From NCBI GenBank assembly GCA_030042375.1, contig JASHZU010000001.1, positions 1 to 7,428 of the forward strand: 7,428 nt of DNA, in the 5' to 3' direction. The notes under the pieces are model-generated. The model saw only the letters and a list, made by a program, of their open reading frames with translations. It did no database searches and was not told the DNA's origin. The stretch is from Verrucomicrobiia bacterium (GTDB lineage Bacteria > Verrucomicrobiota > Verrucomicrobiae > Limisphaerales > UBA11358). Positions 1 to 5,854 of this stretch are shown in pieces. The translations under genes and the position numbers were made by a program. Numbering within the stretch: the first letter of the stretch is position 1; each line of letters opens with the position of its first letter.

Positions 1-704
1 CGCTTGACCAAGTGCCGGCTAAAGTGCTGGACACTGCGGGATTGGAGCCCAAGTACAAAGATATTTTGGACAAGCAATTTGGGACCCCGTCCGCGCCTGA
101 AGCGCCGATGCGCGTGGCGGTGGCGCCGGGAGATGGCTTTGTCCTGGTGGCGTGGAACCCGCCGAATTTTGAAGGCGGTGCGCCGGTAACCTCGTACACG
201 GTGATTTCGTCATCGGGCGACAAGCAAACGCTTTCGGCTGATGACTTCAAGAAGGATGGTTATCTGAAGTTTAACGGTGTGGACAACGGCAAGACTTATA
301 CTTTTGCCGTGACGGCGGAAAATGCCAATGGCAGCAGCCCGTCGTCGATGTCGTCGGCGCCGGTGACGCCCTCGACAACGGCAATTCAGCCGCCGGGTGC
401 GCCGGCCACGGCGTCGGCTTTTATCCACAACGGGATTGCGAGCATCCATTTGAGCCCACCGGCCGACGATGGAGGCAGCCCTGTGCTGGCTTATGCGGTC
501 ACGGTCAACCCGGGCGGACGCAAGGTGATGTTTACCGGACGCAAGTTCCTGGTCCTGTCGGGCAATCACGTGACGTTTGACGTGGTGGACGGCCTGGAAG
601 ACGGGAAAACCTATACGTTTGACGTGGCGGCGGTCAATATGGCGGGCACTGGTGCAGCCACAACCACTAAGCCTGCGTCGTCCAAGAGCATGGCGGCGGA
701 ATAA
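1..704 (+). CDS. C-terminal part of a probable secreted protein with two FN3 domains (5' truncated)
   Basis: The gene enters from the left edge. The first whole codon is at base 3, and the frame is open to the TAA at 702-704. A GTG at 12 is probably internal, because coding reads through it. Counting that GTG as residue 1, residues 1-24 include VLDTAGLEPKYKDIL, which resembles the tail that often closes right-handed beta-helix (pectate-lyase-like) secreted proteins; this is recollection, not a search. FN3 domain 1 spans about residues 28-120 and FN3 domain 2 about 127-221. Both carry the FN3 hallmarks: a W/L-x-P-P strand B motif (AWNPP, HLSPP), a GG turn, and a matching late strand (NGKTYTFAVTAENANG versus DGKTYTFDVAAVNMAG). 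The linker between them is rich in Pro, Thr and Ala. FN3 pairs usually act as spacers or carbohydrate/cell-surface modules in exported proteins. The catalytic or binding part, and any signal peptide, lie outside the window. The end is certain; the function of the whole protein is unknown. Confidence 0.85.
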   Translation, partial: LDQVPAKVLDTAGLEPKYKDILDKQFGTPSAPEAPMRVAVAPGDGFVLVAWNPPNFEGGAPVTSYTVISSSGDKQTLSADDFKKDGYLKFNGVDNGKTYTFAVTAENANGSSPSSMSSAPVTPSTTAIQPPGAPATASAFIHNGIASIHLSPPADDGGSPVLAYAVTVNPGGRKVMFTGRKFLVLSGNHVTFDVVDGLEDGKTYTFDVAAVNMAGTGAATTTKPASSKSMAAE

Positions 705-773
705 AGGTGATTGCCCTGTCCGGCGTAAAAGACGGGCATCCGGCGGCACAACAAAATGAATTGAATTTGGCCG

Positions 774-801
774 TTGACTTCAGACGGCGATTTGATAGAT
801 T
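774..801 (+). promoter_or_regulatory. Predicted sigma70-type promoter of rplM-rpsI
   Basis: TTGACT at 774-779 matches the -35 consensus at five of six positions. TAGATT at 796-801 matches the -10 consensus at four of six, and the spacer is 16 bp. The implied transcription start near 808 leaves only about 8 bases before the rplM ATG at 816. That leaves no room for a Shine-Dalgarno sequence or for the structured L13-binding leader known from other bacteria. The rest of the 705-815 gap holds only a weak bulged hairpin (712-738) with no T-tract. The assignment is by eye from consensus and position. Confidence 0.55.
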
Positions 802-815
802 CACCGTTCCTTTAG

Positions 816-1250
816 ATGAAAACGCATTTGCCAAAAGTGAATTTAAACGACCGCAAGTGGCATGTCATTGATGCCGACGGCGCGGTGCTGGGCCGTTTGG
901 CCGTGCAGGTGGCCGATATTTTGCGCGGCAAAAATAAATCAGTCTATACGCCGCACCTGGACGCGGGAGATTTTGTGGTGGTCATCAACGCGGAAAAAGT
1001 GCGCGTGACCGGCAAGAAAGAAACGGACAAGGAATACATGACGTACTCCGGCTGGAAGGGCGGCGAGAAGTACACGACAGTGGAACAACTTCGCGCACGG
1101 CATCCGGAATTGCTGATTGAGCGCGCCGTCAAAGGCATGATTCCCAAGAATCGGCTCGGCCGGGTATTGCTCACGAAATTGAAAGTGTTCAAAGGCCCGA
1201 AACATCCGCACGCGGCGCAAAAGCCCGATGCGCTCAAGGCCGCAGCTTAA
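816..1250 (+). CDS. rplM: Large ribosomal subunit protein uL13
   Basis: This is L13 of the 50S subunit, an early-assembly protein that binds 23S rRNA. The 144-residue length is normal for the family. The N-terminal region has the expected WHVIDADGAVLGRLA segment (residues 15-29), with RGKNKSVYTPHLDAGDFVVVINAEKV-type sequence following at about 37-62. The PROSITE-style L13 signature is present around 105-127 (VKGMIPKN, then LGR and KVFKG). The ATG at 816 is the natural start, giving the usual short N-terminal lead-in. No Shine-Dalgarno sequence precedes it. It is followed after 15 bases by rpsI, the near-universal bacterial partner, and the two are presumably cotranscribed from the promoter at 774-801. 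The Ala-rich C-terminal tail (KAAA) is unremarkable. Identification is secure. Confidence 0.98.
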   Translation: MKTHLPKVNLNDRKWHVIDADGAVLGRLAVQVADILRGKNKSVYTPHLDAGDFVVVINAEKVRVTGKKETDKEYMTYSGWKGGEKYTTVEQLRARHPELLIERAVKGMIPKNRLGRVLLTKLKVFKGPKHPHAAQKPDALKAAA

Positions 1251-1261
1251 AAATTTTTAAG
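1246..1261. repeat. Perfect 16-bp AT-rich palindrome at the rplM/rpsI junction
   Basis: CTTAAAAATTTTTAAG is a perfect inverted repeat. It contains the rplM TAA stop (1248-1250) and ends 4 bases before the rpsI ATG at 1266. It has no spacer, so any RNA hairpin would need to open a central AATT loop on a weak A-U stem. It is more plausibly an unstructured AU-rich ribosome entry region for a gene without a Shine-Dalgarno sequence than a terminator or operator. The sequence is certain; the role is inferred. Confidence 0.5.
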
Positions 1262-1265
1262 AACC

Positions 1266-1667
1266 ATGGCAGCAAAAACGACAAACGATTTTATTGGAAC
1301 CGGACGGCGCAAAACCTCCGTGGCGCGGGTGCGCCTGGCCGCCGGCAGCGGCAAGATCACCGTCAACGGCCGGCCATTTGAAAATTATTTCCCCCTCGAA
1401 ACCCTCCGCGCCACTGCGGCGCAGCCGCTGGCGGTGACCGGCACGACGGAGAAAGTGGACACGAACGTGAACGTGAACGGCGGCGGCCCGAACGGCCAGG
1501 CCGGCGCGGTGAGCCACGGCATTGCCCGGGCATTGTTAAAATTTGACGCGAACCTGCGCCCCCAACTGAAGGCGGAAGGTCTGCTGACCCGCGATTCTCG
1601 CATGAAAGAGCGCAAGAAGTACGGCCAGCCGGGCGCGCGCAAACGTTTCCAATTCTCCAAACGTTAA
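1266..1667 (+). CDS. rpsI: Small ribosomal subunit protein uS9
   Basis: This is S9 of the 30S subunit. Its basic C-terminal tail reaches the decoding centre and contacts the P-site tRNA. The protein is 133 residues, typical of bacterial S9. Visible landmarks are [14 protein letters not shown] (11-24), the glycine-rich S9 signature [19 protein letters not shown] (72-90), [20 protein letters not shown] (106-125), and the invariant C-terminal FSKR ending in Arg. The ATG at 1266 lies next to the AT-rich palindrome and has no recognisable Shine-Dalgarno sequence. Translation is probably coupled to rplM, 15 bases upstream. The gene ends 17 bases before a strong intrinsic terminator, so it closes the ribosomal transcription unit. 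Identification is secure. Confidence 0.98.
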   Translation: MAAKTTNDFIGTGRRKTSVARVRLAAGSGKITVNGRPFENYFPLETLRATAAQPLAVTGTTEKVDTNVNVNGGGPNGQAGAVSHGIARALLKFDANLRPQLKAEGLLTRDSRMKERKKYGQPGARKRFQFSKR

Positions 1668-1684
1668 TCGCACTGGAAATTTCC

Positions 1685-1717
1685 AAGCCCCGCTGGTTCA
1701 ATCCAGCGGGGTTTTTT
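1685..1717 (+). terminator. Rho-independent terminator after rpsI
   Basis: A perfect 9-bp GC-rich stem (CCCCGCTGG at 1688-1696 paired with CCAGCGGGG at 1703-1711) encloses a 6-base loop (TTCAAT). Six T residues follow at 1712-1717, with a short A-rich lead at 1685-1686. All features of an intrinsic terminator are present. It separates the ribosomal pair from the downstream genes, although the next ATG follows after only five bases. Confidence 0.93.
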
Positions 1718-1722
1718 GTTTT

Positions 1723-2175
1723 ATGAAACCATACGAAATAAACGACGGCGACCTGTTGATCTCTGACGACAAGGCGCGATTGGACCGGCCATTCATCCAT
1801 CGTTTTTTGAGCCAGCGCAGTTACTGGGCCAAAGACGTGCCAATGGAAGTGGTGAGCCGTTCCATCGAGCATTCGTTGTGCTTTGGAATTTACCGGGCAG
1901 GCCGCCAAATCGGTTTCGCGCGCGCGGTCACGGACTTTGCGACGTTCGCGTGGCTGGCGGATGTATTTATTGTCGAGGAAGAGCGCGGCTCCGGCTGCGG
2001 CAAGAAATTGGTCGCGGCGATTGTCGCGCATCCGGGGCTGCAGCGGCTGCGGCGGATTGTGCTGGGAACGCGGGACGCGCACACGCTTTACGGGCAGTAT
2101 GGCTTCACGCCGTTAAAATATCCGGAACGTTTTATGGAAAAGGTTCCGGAAACAAGTTACAAATGTGTCTGTTGA
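1723..2175 (+). CDS. GNAT-family N-acetyltransferase
   Basis: A small single-domain GNAT protein of 150 residues, predicted to transfer acetyl from acetyl-CoA to an unknown amine. The core follows the fold: SLCFGIYRAGRQIGFARAVTD (51-71) forms the beta2-beta4 strands, and LADVFIVEEERG (78-89) leads into the acetyl-CoA pyrophosphate-binding motif R-G-S-G-C-G-K (88-94, fitting Q/R-x-x-G-x-G/A). A C-terminal LGTRDAHTLYGQYGFTPL segment (114-131) supplies the usual Tyr (Y123) near the CoA thiol. The N-terminal IHRFLSQRSYWAKDVP stretch resembles a widespread uncharacterised GNAT subgroup. The start at 1723 keeps this whole N-terminus but sits just after the upstream terminator, with no room for its own promoter in between. 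It is followed 16 bases later by argC. It does not look like ArgA or a short N-acetylglutamate synthase, so a role in arginine synthesis is not supported by sequence. Family is confident; substrate unknown. Confidence 0.9.
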   Translation: MKPYEINDGDLLISDDKARLDRPFIHRFLSQRSYWAKDVPMEVVSRSIEHSLCFGIYRAGRQIGFARAVTDFATFAWLADVFIVEEERGSGCGKKLVAAIVAHPGLQRLRRIVLGTRDAHTLYGQYGFTPLKYPERFMEKVPETSYKCVC

Positions 2176-2191
2176 GGCCGTCAGATTTAAA

Positions 2192-3229
2192 ATGAAAACA
2201 AAAAAAATCGCCATTGTCGGCGCGTCGGGTTATTCCGGCGAAGTCCTGGTGCAGTTGCTGTTGAACCATCCGCAAGCGGAACTGGTGGCGGTGACCTCGC
2301 GCCAAAATACCGGCCAAACGCTGGCGCAGGTTTTTCCAAAATTTGCCGGCCATCCCACGTCGCAGGCGATTCGTTTTACGGAGCCGAACGCGGAAGTCGT
2401 AGCGAAACAGGCGGACATCGTTTTCCTCGCGCTGCCCCATGGCGTCGCGGCCGAATATGCCGTGCCATTGCTGAACGCGGGGGCGGTGGTGATTGATTTG
2501 AGCGCGGATTTCCGGCTCAAAAGCGCGGAGACGTACAAGGAATTTTACGCGCATGAGCATCCGGCGACGGATTTGTTGAAGAAATCAGTCTACGGCTTGC
2601 CGGAAATTCATCGGGAAGCGATCAAGAAATCGCTGCTGGTGGCCTCGCCGGGTTGTTACCCGACGAGCATTTTGCTGCCGACAATTCCTTTGGTTCAGTC
2701 GGGCCTGGTCAAGACCTCCGGCATCATCGCGGATTCGATGAGCGGGGTGAGCGGGGCGGGACGGAAAGTGGAACAGGAATATCTTTTTTGCGAATGCAAC
2801 GAAAGCGTCCGGCCCTACGGTGTGCCCAAGCACCGGCATTTGTCCGAAATCGAGGAACAGCTTTCACTCGCAGCCAGGACGCCGATTGTCATGCAGTTCA
2901 CGCCGCATTTGATCCCGGTAAACCGAGGCATCCTGACGACGCTATATTTGGAGCCGACGGAAAAATTGACGGAAGAAAAAATTGCCGCCTGCTACAAAAA
3001 GTTTTATGGCGGGGAACCGTTCATCCGATTGCTCGAAGGCAAAAATTTGCCTGACACAAAAAATGTGGTGGGCACAAACGCGATTGAGATTGCGTGGCGG
3101 CTCGACCCGCGCACGGGCCTGCTCATCGTGATGAGCGCGATTGACAACCTGGTGAAAGGCGCGAGCGGGCAGGCCGTGCAAAGCATGAATATCATTTGCG
3201 GTTTCCCGGAAACGGCGGGACTGCTTTGA
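2192..3229 (+). CDS. argC: N-acetyl-gamma-glutamyl-phosphate reductase
   Basis: ArgC makes N-acetylglutamate semialdehyde from N-acetylglutamyl phosphate using NADPH, the third step of ornithine/arginine synthesis, in the cytosol. From the ATG at 2192 the protein is 345 residues, the usual size for type 1 ArgC. It shows the N-terminal dinucleotide-binding loop GASGYSG (10-16), LPHGVAAEYA (81-90), DLSADFRL (102-109), and the catalytic cysteine C155 in ASPGCYPT. It also has SGVSGAGR (184-191) and the substrate-site KHRH (213-216). A GTG at 2165 would add nine residues and overlap the GNAT gene. The ATG is preferred because IAIVGASGYSG then begins at the normal distance from the N-terminus. There is no Shine-Dalgarno sequence at proper spacing; GAGG at 2174-2177 is too far upstream. 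It is the second gene of the likely operon ending in argJ. Identification is secure. Confidence 0.97.
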   Translation: MKTKKIAIVGASGYSGEVLVQLLLNHPQAELVAVTSRQNTGQTLAQVFPKFAGHPTSQAIRFTEPNAEVVAKQADIVFLALPHGVAAEYAVPLLNAGAVVIDLSADFRLKSAETYKEFYAHEHPATDLLKKSVYGLPEIHREAIKKSLLVASPGCYPTSILLPTIPLVQSGLVKTSGIIADSMSGVSGAGRKVEQEYLFCECNESVRPYGVPKHRHLSEIEEQLSLAARTPIVMQFTPHLIPVNRGILTTLYLEPTEKLTEEKIAACYKKFYGGEPFIRLLEGKNLPDTKNVVGTNAIEIAWRLDPRTGLLIVMSAIDNLVKGASGQAVQSMNIICGFPETAGLL

Positions 3230-3247
3230 TTTAATCCCCAAAAGGCG

Positions 3248-4234
3248 ATGGCCAAGCCAGGTTCCGAACATCTCAATGAACCGGTGCTGCCGTTTGCGCG
3301 GCAGGATTTCACGACCCTCGCGCAGGGTTTGACCGTGGATGAGGCGCTGGCGGCGATTCGAAGCCGGGGCGTGGGCGAAAAGGTGATTTATTTTTATGTT
3401 GTGGACGGTGCGCAGCGGCTGACCGGAGTGGTGCCAACCCGGCGATTGCTGGTAGCGCCACTGGGCCAAAAGCTGGAGGGGATCATGATTCGACAGGTCT
3501 ATGCGATTCCACACACGGCGACAGTACTGGATGCCTGCGAATTTTTCACACTGCACAAATTTTTTGCGTTTCCCATTATCGATGGGGAGCGGCATGTCAT
3601 CGGCGTGGTGGATATTGGTTTATTTACGGATGAAGTTTTCGACATTGCCGAGCGGGAACAGATGGACGGGGTGTTTGAAGCGATTGGCTTTCGCGTCTCG
3701 CAAGTGCGGGATGCCTCGCCGTTGCGGGCGTTTCGTTTCCGGTTTCCATGGCTGGTCACCACCCTTTTGAGCGGCACCTTTTGCGCGTTTTTGGCAGGGG
3801 CCTACAAACTGACGCTGGCCAAGAGCCTGGTGATTGCGTTTTTCCTGACCATGATTTTGGGACTGGGCGAAAGCGTGAGCATCCAATCCATGACAGTGAC
3901 CATCCAGGCCTTGCGGAACCGCAAGCCGACGCCGCGCTGGTATTGGTATACCTTGCAGCAGGAAATGGCGACAGCCGTTTTGCTGGGCAGCGCCTGCGGG
4001 CTGGTCGTGGGGCTGATCGTATGGGCCTGGCAGGGCGATAAACCGGCGGCGCTGGTCATCGGCACGAGCGTGGCGTTTTGCCTGTGCGCGGCGTGCCTGA
4101 CGGGATTGACGGTGCCGACGATCTTGCACGCGCTGAAGCTCGACCCCAAGATTGCGGCCGGGCCCATCACGCTGGCACTGGCTGACATTTTTACTTTGTT
4201 GTTCTATTTCAGTCTCGCAAAATATTTTCTTTAG
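3248..4234 (+). CDS. Short MgtE-like divalent cation transporter with CBS pair (no MgtE N domain)
   Basis: A 328-residue inner-membrane protein built like the C-terminal three quarters of MgtE. Two CBS-type repeats cover about 24-75 and 79-137 (VVDGAQRLTGVVPTRRLL and IIDGERHVIGVVDIGLFTDE). A connecting helix follows at about 138-164, then five membrane segments at about 167-186, 190-208, 239-261, 267-291 and 305-326. The last carries the TM5 aspartate (D313, ALADIFTLLFYF) that corresponds to the pore Mg2+ site in Thermus MgtE. MgtE is normally about 450 residues and starts with a superhelical N domain, which is absent here. The codon seven before the ATG, in the same frame, is the argC stop, so the short N-terminus is real. 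The usual GGN-x-G-x-QS signature after TM2 is replaced by GLGESVSIQS (205-214). The CBS pair probably senses Mg2+ or nucleotide, but ion and direction are uncertain. It lies 18 bases after argC and directly abuts the methyltransferase. Confidence 0.87.
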   Translation: MAKPGSEHLNEPVLPFARQDFTTLAQGLTVDEALAAIRSRGVGEKVIYFYVVDGAQRLTGVVPTRRLLVAPLGQKLEGIMIRQVYAIPHTATVLDACEFFTLHKFFAFPIIDGERHVIGVVDIGLFTDEVFDIAEREQMDGVFEAIGFRVSQVRDASPLRAFRFRFPWLVTTLLSGTFCAFLAGAYKLTLAKSLVIAFFLTMILGLGESVSIQSMTVTIQALRNRKPTPRWYWYTLQQEMATAVLLGSACGLVVGLIVWAWQGDKPAALVIGTSVAFCLCAACLTGLTVPTILHALKLDPKIAAGPITLALADIFTLLFYFSLAKYFL

Positions 4235-5056
4235 ATGAAACAAGCACCACCCAAACGAAAAACACCTTCCGCTAAATGGAACGCCGCCGATTATGCGGCC
4301 AATTCCTCCGTGCAGCAAACGTGGGCACGTGAATTGATTGCCAAACTTCATCTGCGCGGCGATGAACATATTTTGGATGTCGGCTGCGGCGATGGCAAAA
4401 TCACCGCGGAAATCGCGCGGGCCATCCCCGATGGCACGGCGACAGGCATTGATGCTTCGGCGGAGATGATTGCTTTTGCCAAGAAAACATTTCCCAAAAG
4501 CAAAGCCCCGAACCTTAAATTCCAGGTCATGGATGCAAGGAAGATTAAGTTCGCGCGGCAATTTGATCTGATTTTTTCGAACGCGGCCCTGCACTGGGTG
4601 GATGATCACGAGGCGTTTTTGCAGCGCGCGGGTGCGGTTTTAAAACCCGGCGGACGGCTGGTGGTTTCGTGCGGAGGCCGAGGCAATGCGCATGACGTTT
4701 TTTTGGCGATGCGGCCGGAAATCCGGTTGAAGCGCTGGCGCGAATTTTTTCGCAAAATGCCGGAGGCGTATTTCTTTTACGCGCCGGAGGATTATCAAAA
4801 ATGGCTGCCGAAGGCCGGGTTCCGTGTGCAAACTGTCCACCTTGCGGACAAGGATGCGACCTATCCCGGGGCGGAGGGCTTTGCCGCGTGGCTGCGAACC
4901 ACGTGGCTTCCCTACATCCAACGCGTGCCGGAAGCGATGCGCGAAGAATTTATCGCCGCGGTGGCGCAACGTTACGTGGCCAAACATCCGCCTGATACCG
5001 ACAAGAAAGTCCATGTGAGAATGGTGCGGCTGGAAATTGATGCCCTGAAGATTTAA
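4235..5056 (+). CDS. Class I SAM-dependent methyltransferase (trans-aconitate methyltransferase-like)
   Basis: A soluble 273-residue methyltransferase. The SAM-binding Rossmann fold is evident: motif I LDVGCGDGK (47-55), the acidic residue ending beta2 (D73 in GIDAS), MDAR (99-102) contacting the adenine side, FSNAALHWVDDH (114-125) as motif IV, and LKPGGRLVVSCGG (136-148) as the post-motif. The N-terminal WNAADYAANSSVQQTWARELI and the C-terminal WLRTTWLPYIQRVPEAMREEFI resemble a group often annotated as trans-aconitate 2-methyltransferase or malonyl-ACP O-methyltransferase-like. The actual substrate cannot be read from the sequence. The basic, proline-containing first 14 residues are probably disordered. 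Its ATG follows the TAG of the upstream gene with no intervening base and in the same frame, so translation by termination-reinitiation is likely. The next gene starts three bases after its TAA. Confidence 0.92.
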   Translation: MKQAPPKRKTPSAKWNAADYAANSSVQQTWARELIAKLHLRGDEHILDVGCGDGKITAEIARAIPDGTATGIDASAEMIAFAKKTFPKSKAPNLKFQVMDARKIKFARQFDLIFSNAALHWVDDHEAFLQRAGAVLKPGGRLVVSCGGRGNAHDVFLAMRPEIRLKRWREFFRKMPEAYFFYAPEDYQKWLPKAGFRVQTVHLADKDATYPGAEGFAAWLRTTWLPYIQRVPEAMREEFIAAVAQRYVAKHPPDTDKKVHVRMVRLEIDALKI

Positions 5057-5059
5057 AAG

Positions 5060-5854
5060 ATGGCCAGGATTCCATATTTTGAAGTGGACGCTTTCGCGAA
5101 CAAATTATTTCGCGGGAATCCCGCCGGCGTGTGCCCGCTTACGAAATGGCTGGATGATACGCTGATGCAAAGCATTGCCGCTGAAAACAATTTGTCGGAA
5201 ACGGCTTTCTTTGTCCCGCGTGGCGATGATTATGACCTGCGCTGGTTTACGCCGACGGTGGAAATTGATTTGTGCGGCCATGCCACCCTGGCATCGGCTT
5301 TTATTGTATTCTCGGAACCGGGTTTTCGTGGCGATGCTGTTCATTTCTATTCGAAGAGCGGGCGTTTGACGGTGTCGCGAAACGTCGATGTTTTGACACT
5401 GGATTTTCCATCGCGGCCGCCTGCGTCATGTATAGTGCCGGACGCGTTGGTTAAAGGATTGGGCATGCCGCCGGCCGAAATTTTAAAAGCGCGCGATTAT
5501 TTTGTGGTCTTTGCCAGTGCGGATGACGTGCGCTCGCTGCAGCCGGATTTTGGTTTGCTCGGAACACTGGATTGCAAAGTCATTGTGACGGCGCCGGGAG
5601 ACGATTGTGATTTTGTGTCGCGCTTTTTCGCGCCGACGGACGGCGTCAACGAAGACCCGGTGACCGGCTCGGCCCATTGCACGCTGATTCCCTATTGGTC
5701 AAAGCGGCTCGACAAAAAGAAATTATTTGCGCGGCAACTTTCGAAACGGGGCGGTGAACTTTTTTGTGAAGACGCGGGTGAGCGGGTTCGTATCGGTGGA
5801 AACGCGGTGCTTTACTCGCGCGGAGAAATTGAGTTGCCAGACATCAAATCATGA
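5060..5854 (+). CDS. PhzF-family isomerase/epimerase
   Basis: A 264-residue member of the PhzF (diaminopimelate-epimerase-fold) family of two-domain cytosolic isomerases. Landmarks are YFEVDAFANKLFRGNPAGVCPL (6-27), the catalytic glutamate E47 in NNLSETAFF, WFTPTVEIDLCGHATLA (62-78), and the second-domain signature EDPVTGSAHC (198-207) before the phosphate-like binding loop. In phenazine producers PhzF isomerises dihydro-3-hydroxyanthranilate. No other phenazine genes are present here, so this is one of the many homologues of unknown substrate. The ATG at 5060 puts YFEVDAF at the normal N-terminal position. It begins three bases after the methyltransferase and overlaps argJ by four bases (ATGA at 5851-5854), which implies tight translational coupling. 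Length is slightly below the usual 270-300. Confidence 0.93.
   Translation: MARIPYFEVDAFANKLFRGNPAGVCPLTKWLDDTLMQSIAAENNLSETAFFVPRGDDYDLRWFTPTVEIDLCGHATLASAFIVFSEPGFRGDAVHFYSKSGRLTVSRNVDVLTLDFPSRPPASCIVPDALVKGLGMPPAEILKARDYFVVFASADDVRSLQPDFGLLGTLDCKVIVTAPGDDCDFVSRFFAPTDGVNEDPVTGSAHCTLIPYWSKRLDKKKLFARQLSKRGGELFCEDAGERVRIGGNAVLYSRGEIELPDIKS

Noticed and set aside
712..738. Hairpin TGCCC-(T)-GTC paired with GAC-GGGCA after the FN3 gene, as a terminator
   Set aside because: The stem has a bulge and a 10-base loop, and it is followed by CCGGCGG rather than a T-tract, so an intrinsic terminator is not supported.
1642..1665. Inverted repeat AACGTTT / AAACGTT at the end of rpsI
   Set aside because: It arises from two Lys-Arg codon pairs (AAA CGT) in the conserved S9 tail, and ACGT is itself symmetric, so coding constraint explains it.
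1363..2082. Long open frames on the - strand opposite rpsI/GNAT and opposite argJ (5812-6672) and the MgtE-like gene (3620-4609)
   Set aside because: They are rich in Arg, His and Pro in the manner of shadow frames in GC-rich DNA, show no recognisable domain, and lie opposite confidently identified genes.
1723..2175. GNAT gene as a stand-alone N-acetylglutamate synthase for the arginine operon
   Set aside because: Its N-terminal region and motifs fit a generic small GNAT group rather than ArgA or short NAGS enzymes, and ArgJ may already supply N-acetylglutamate.
2165..2191. GTG at 2165 as the start of argC, overlapping the GNAT gene
   Set aside because: It adds nine residues with no family counterpart, while the ATG at 2192 places the dinucleotide-binding motif at the normal position.
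5060..5854. PhzF-like gene plus methyltransferase as a phenazine or other natural-product cluster
   Set aside because: No other phenazine, NRPS or PKS genes are present, and stand-alone PhzF homologues are widespread in primary metabolism neighbourhoods.
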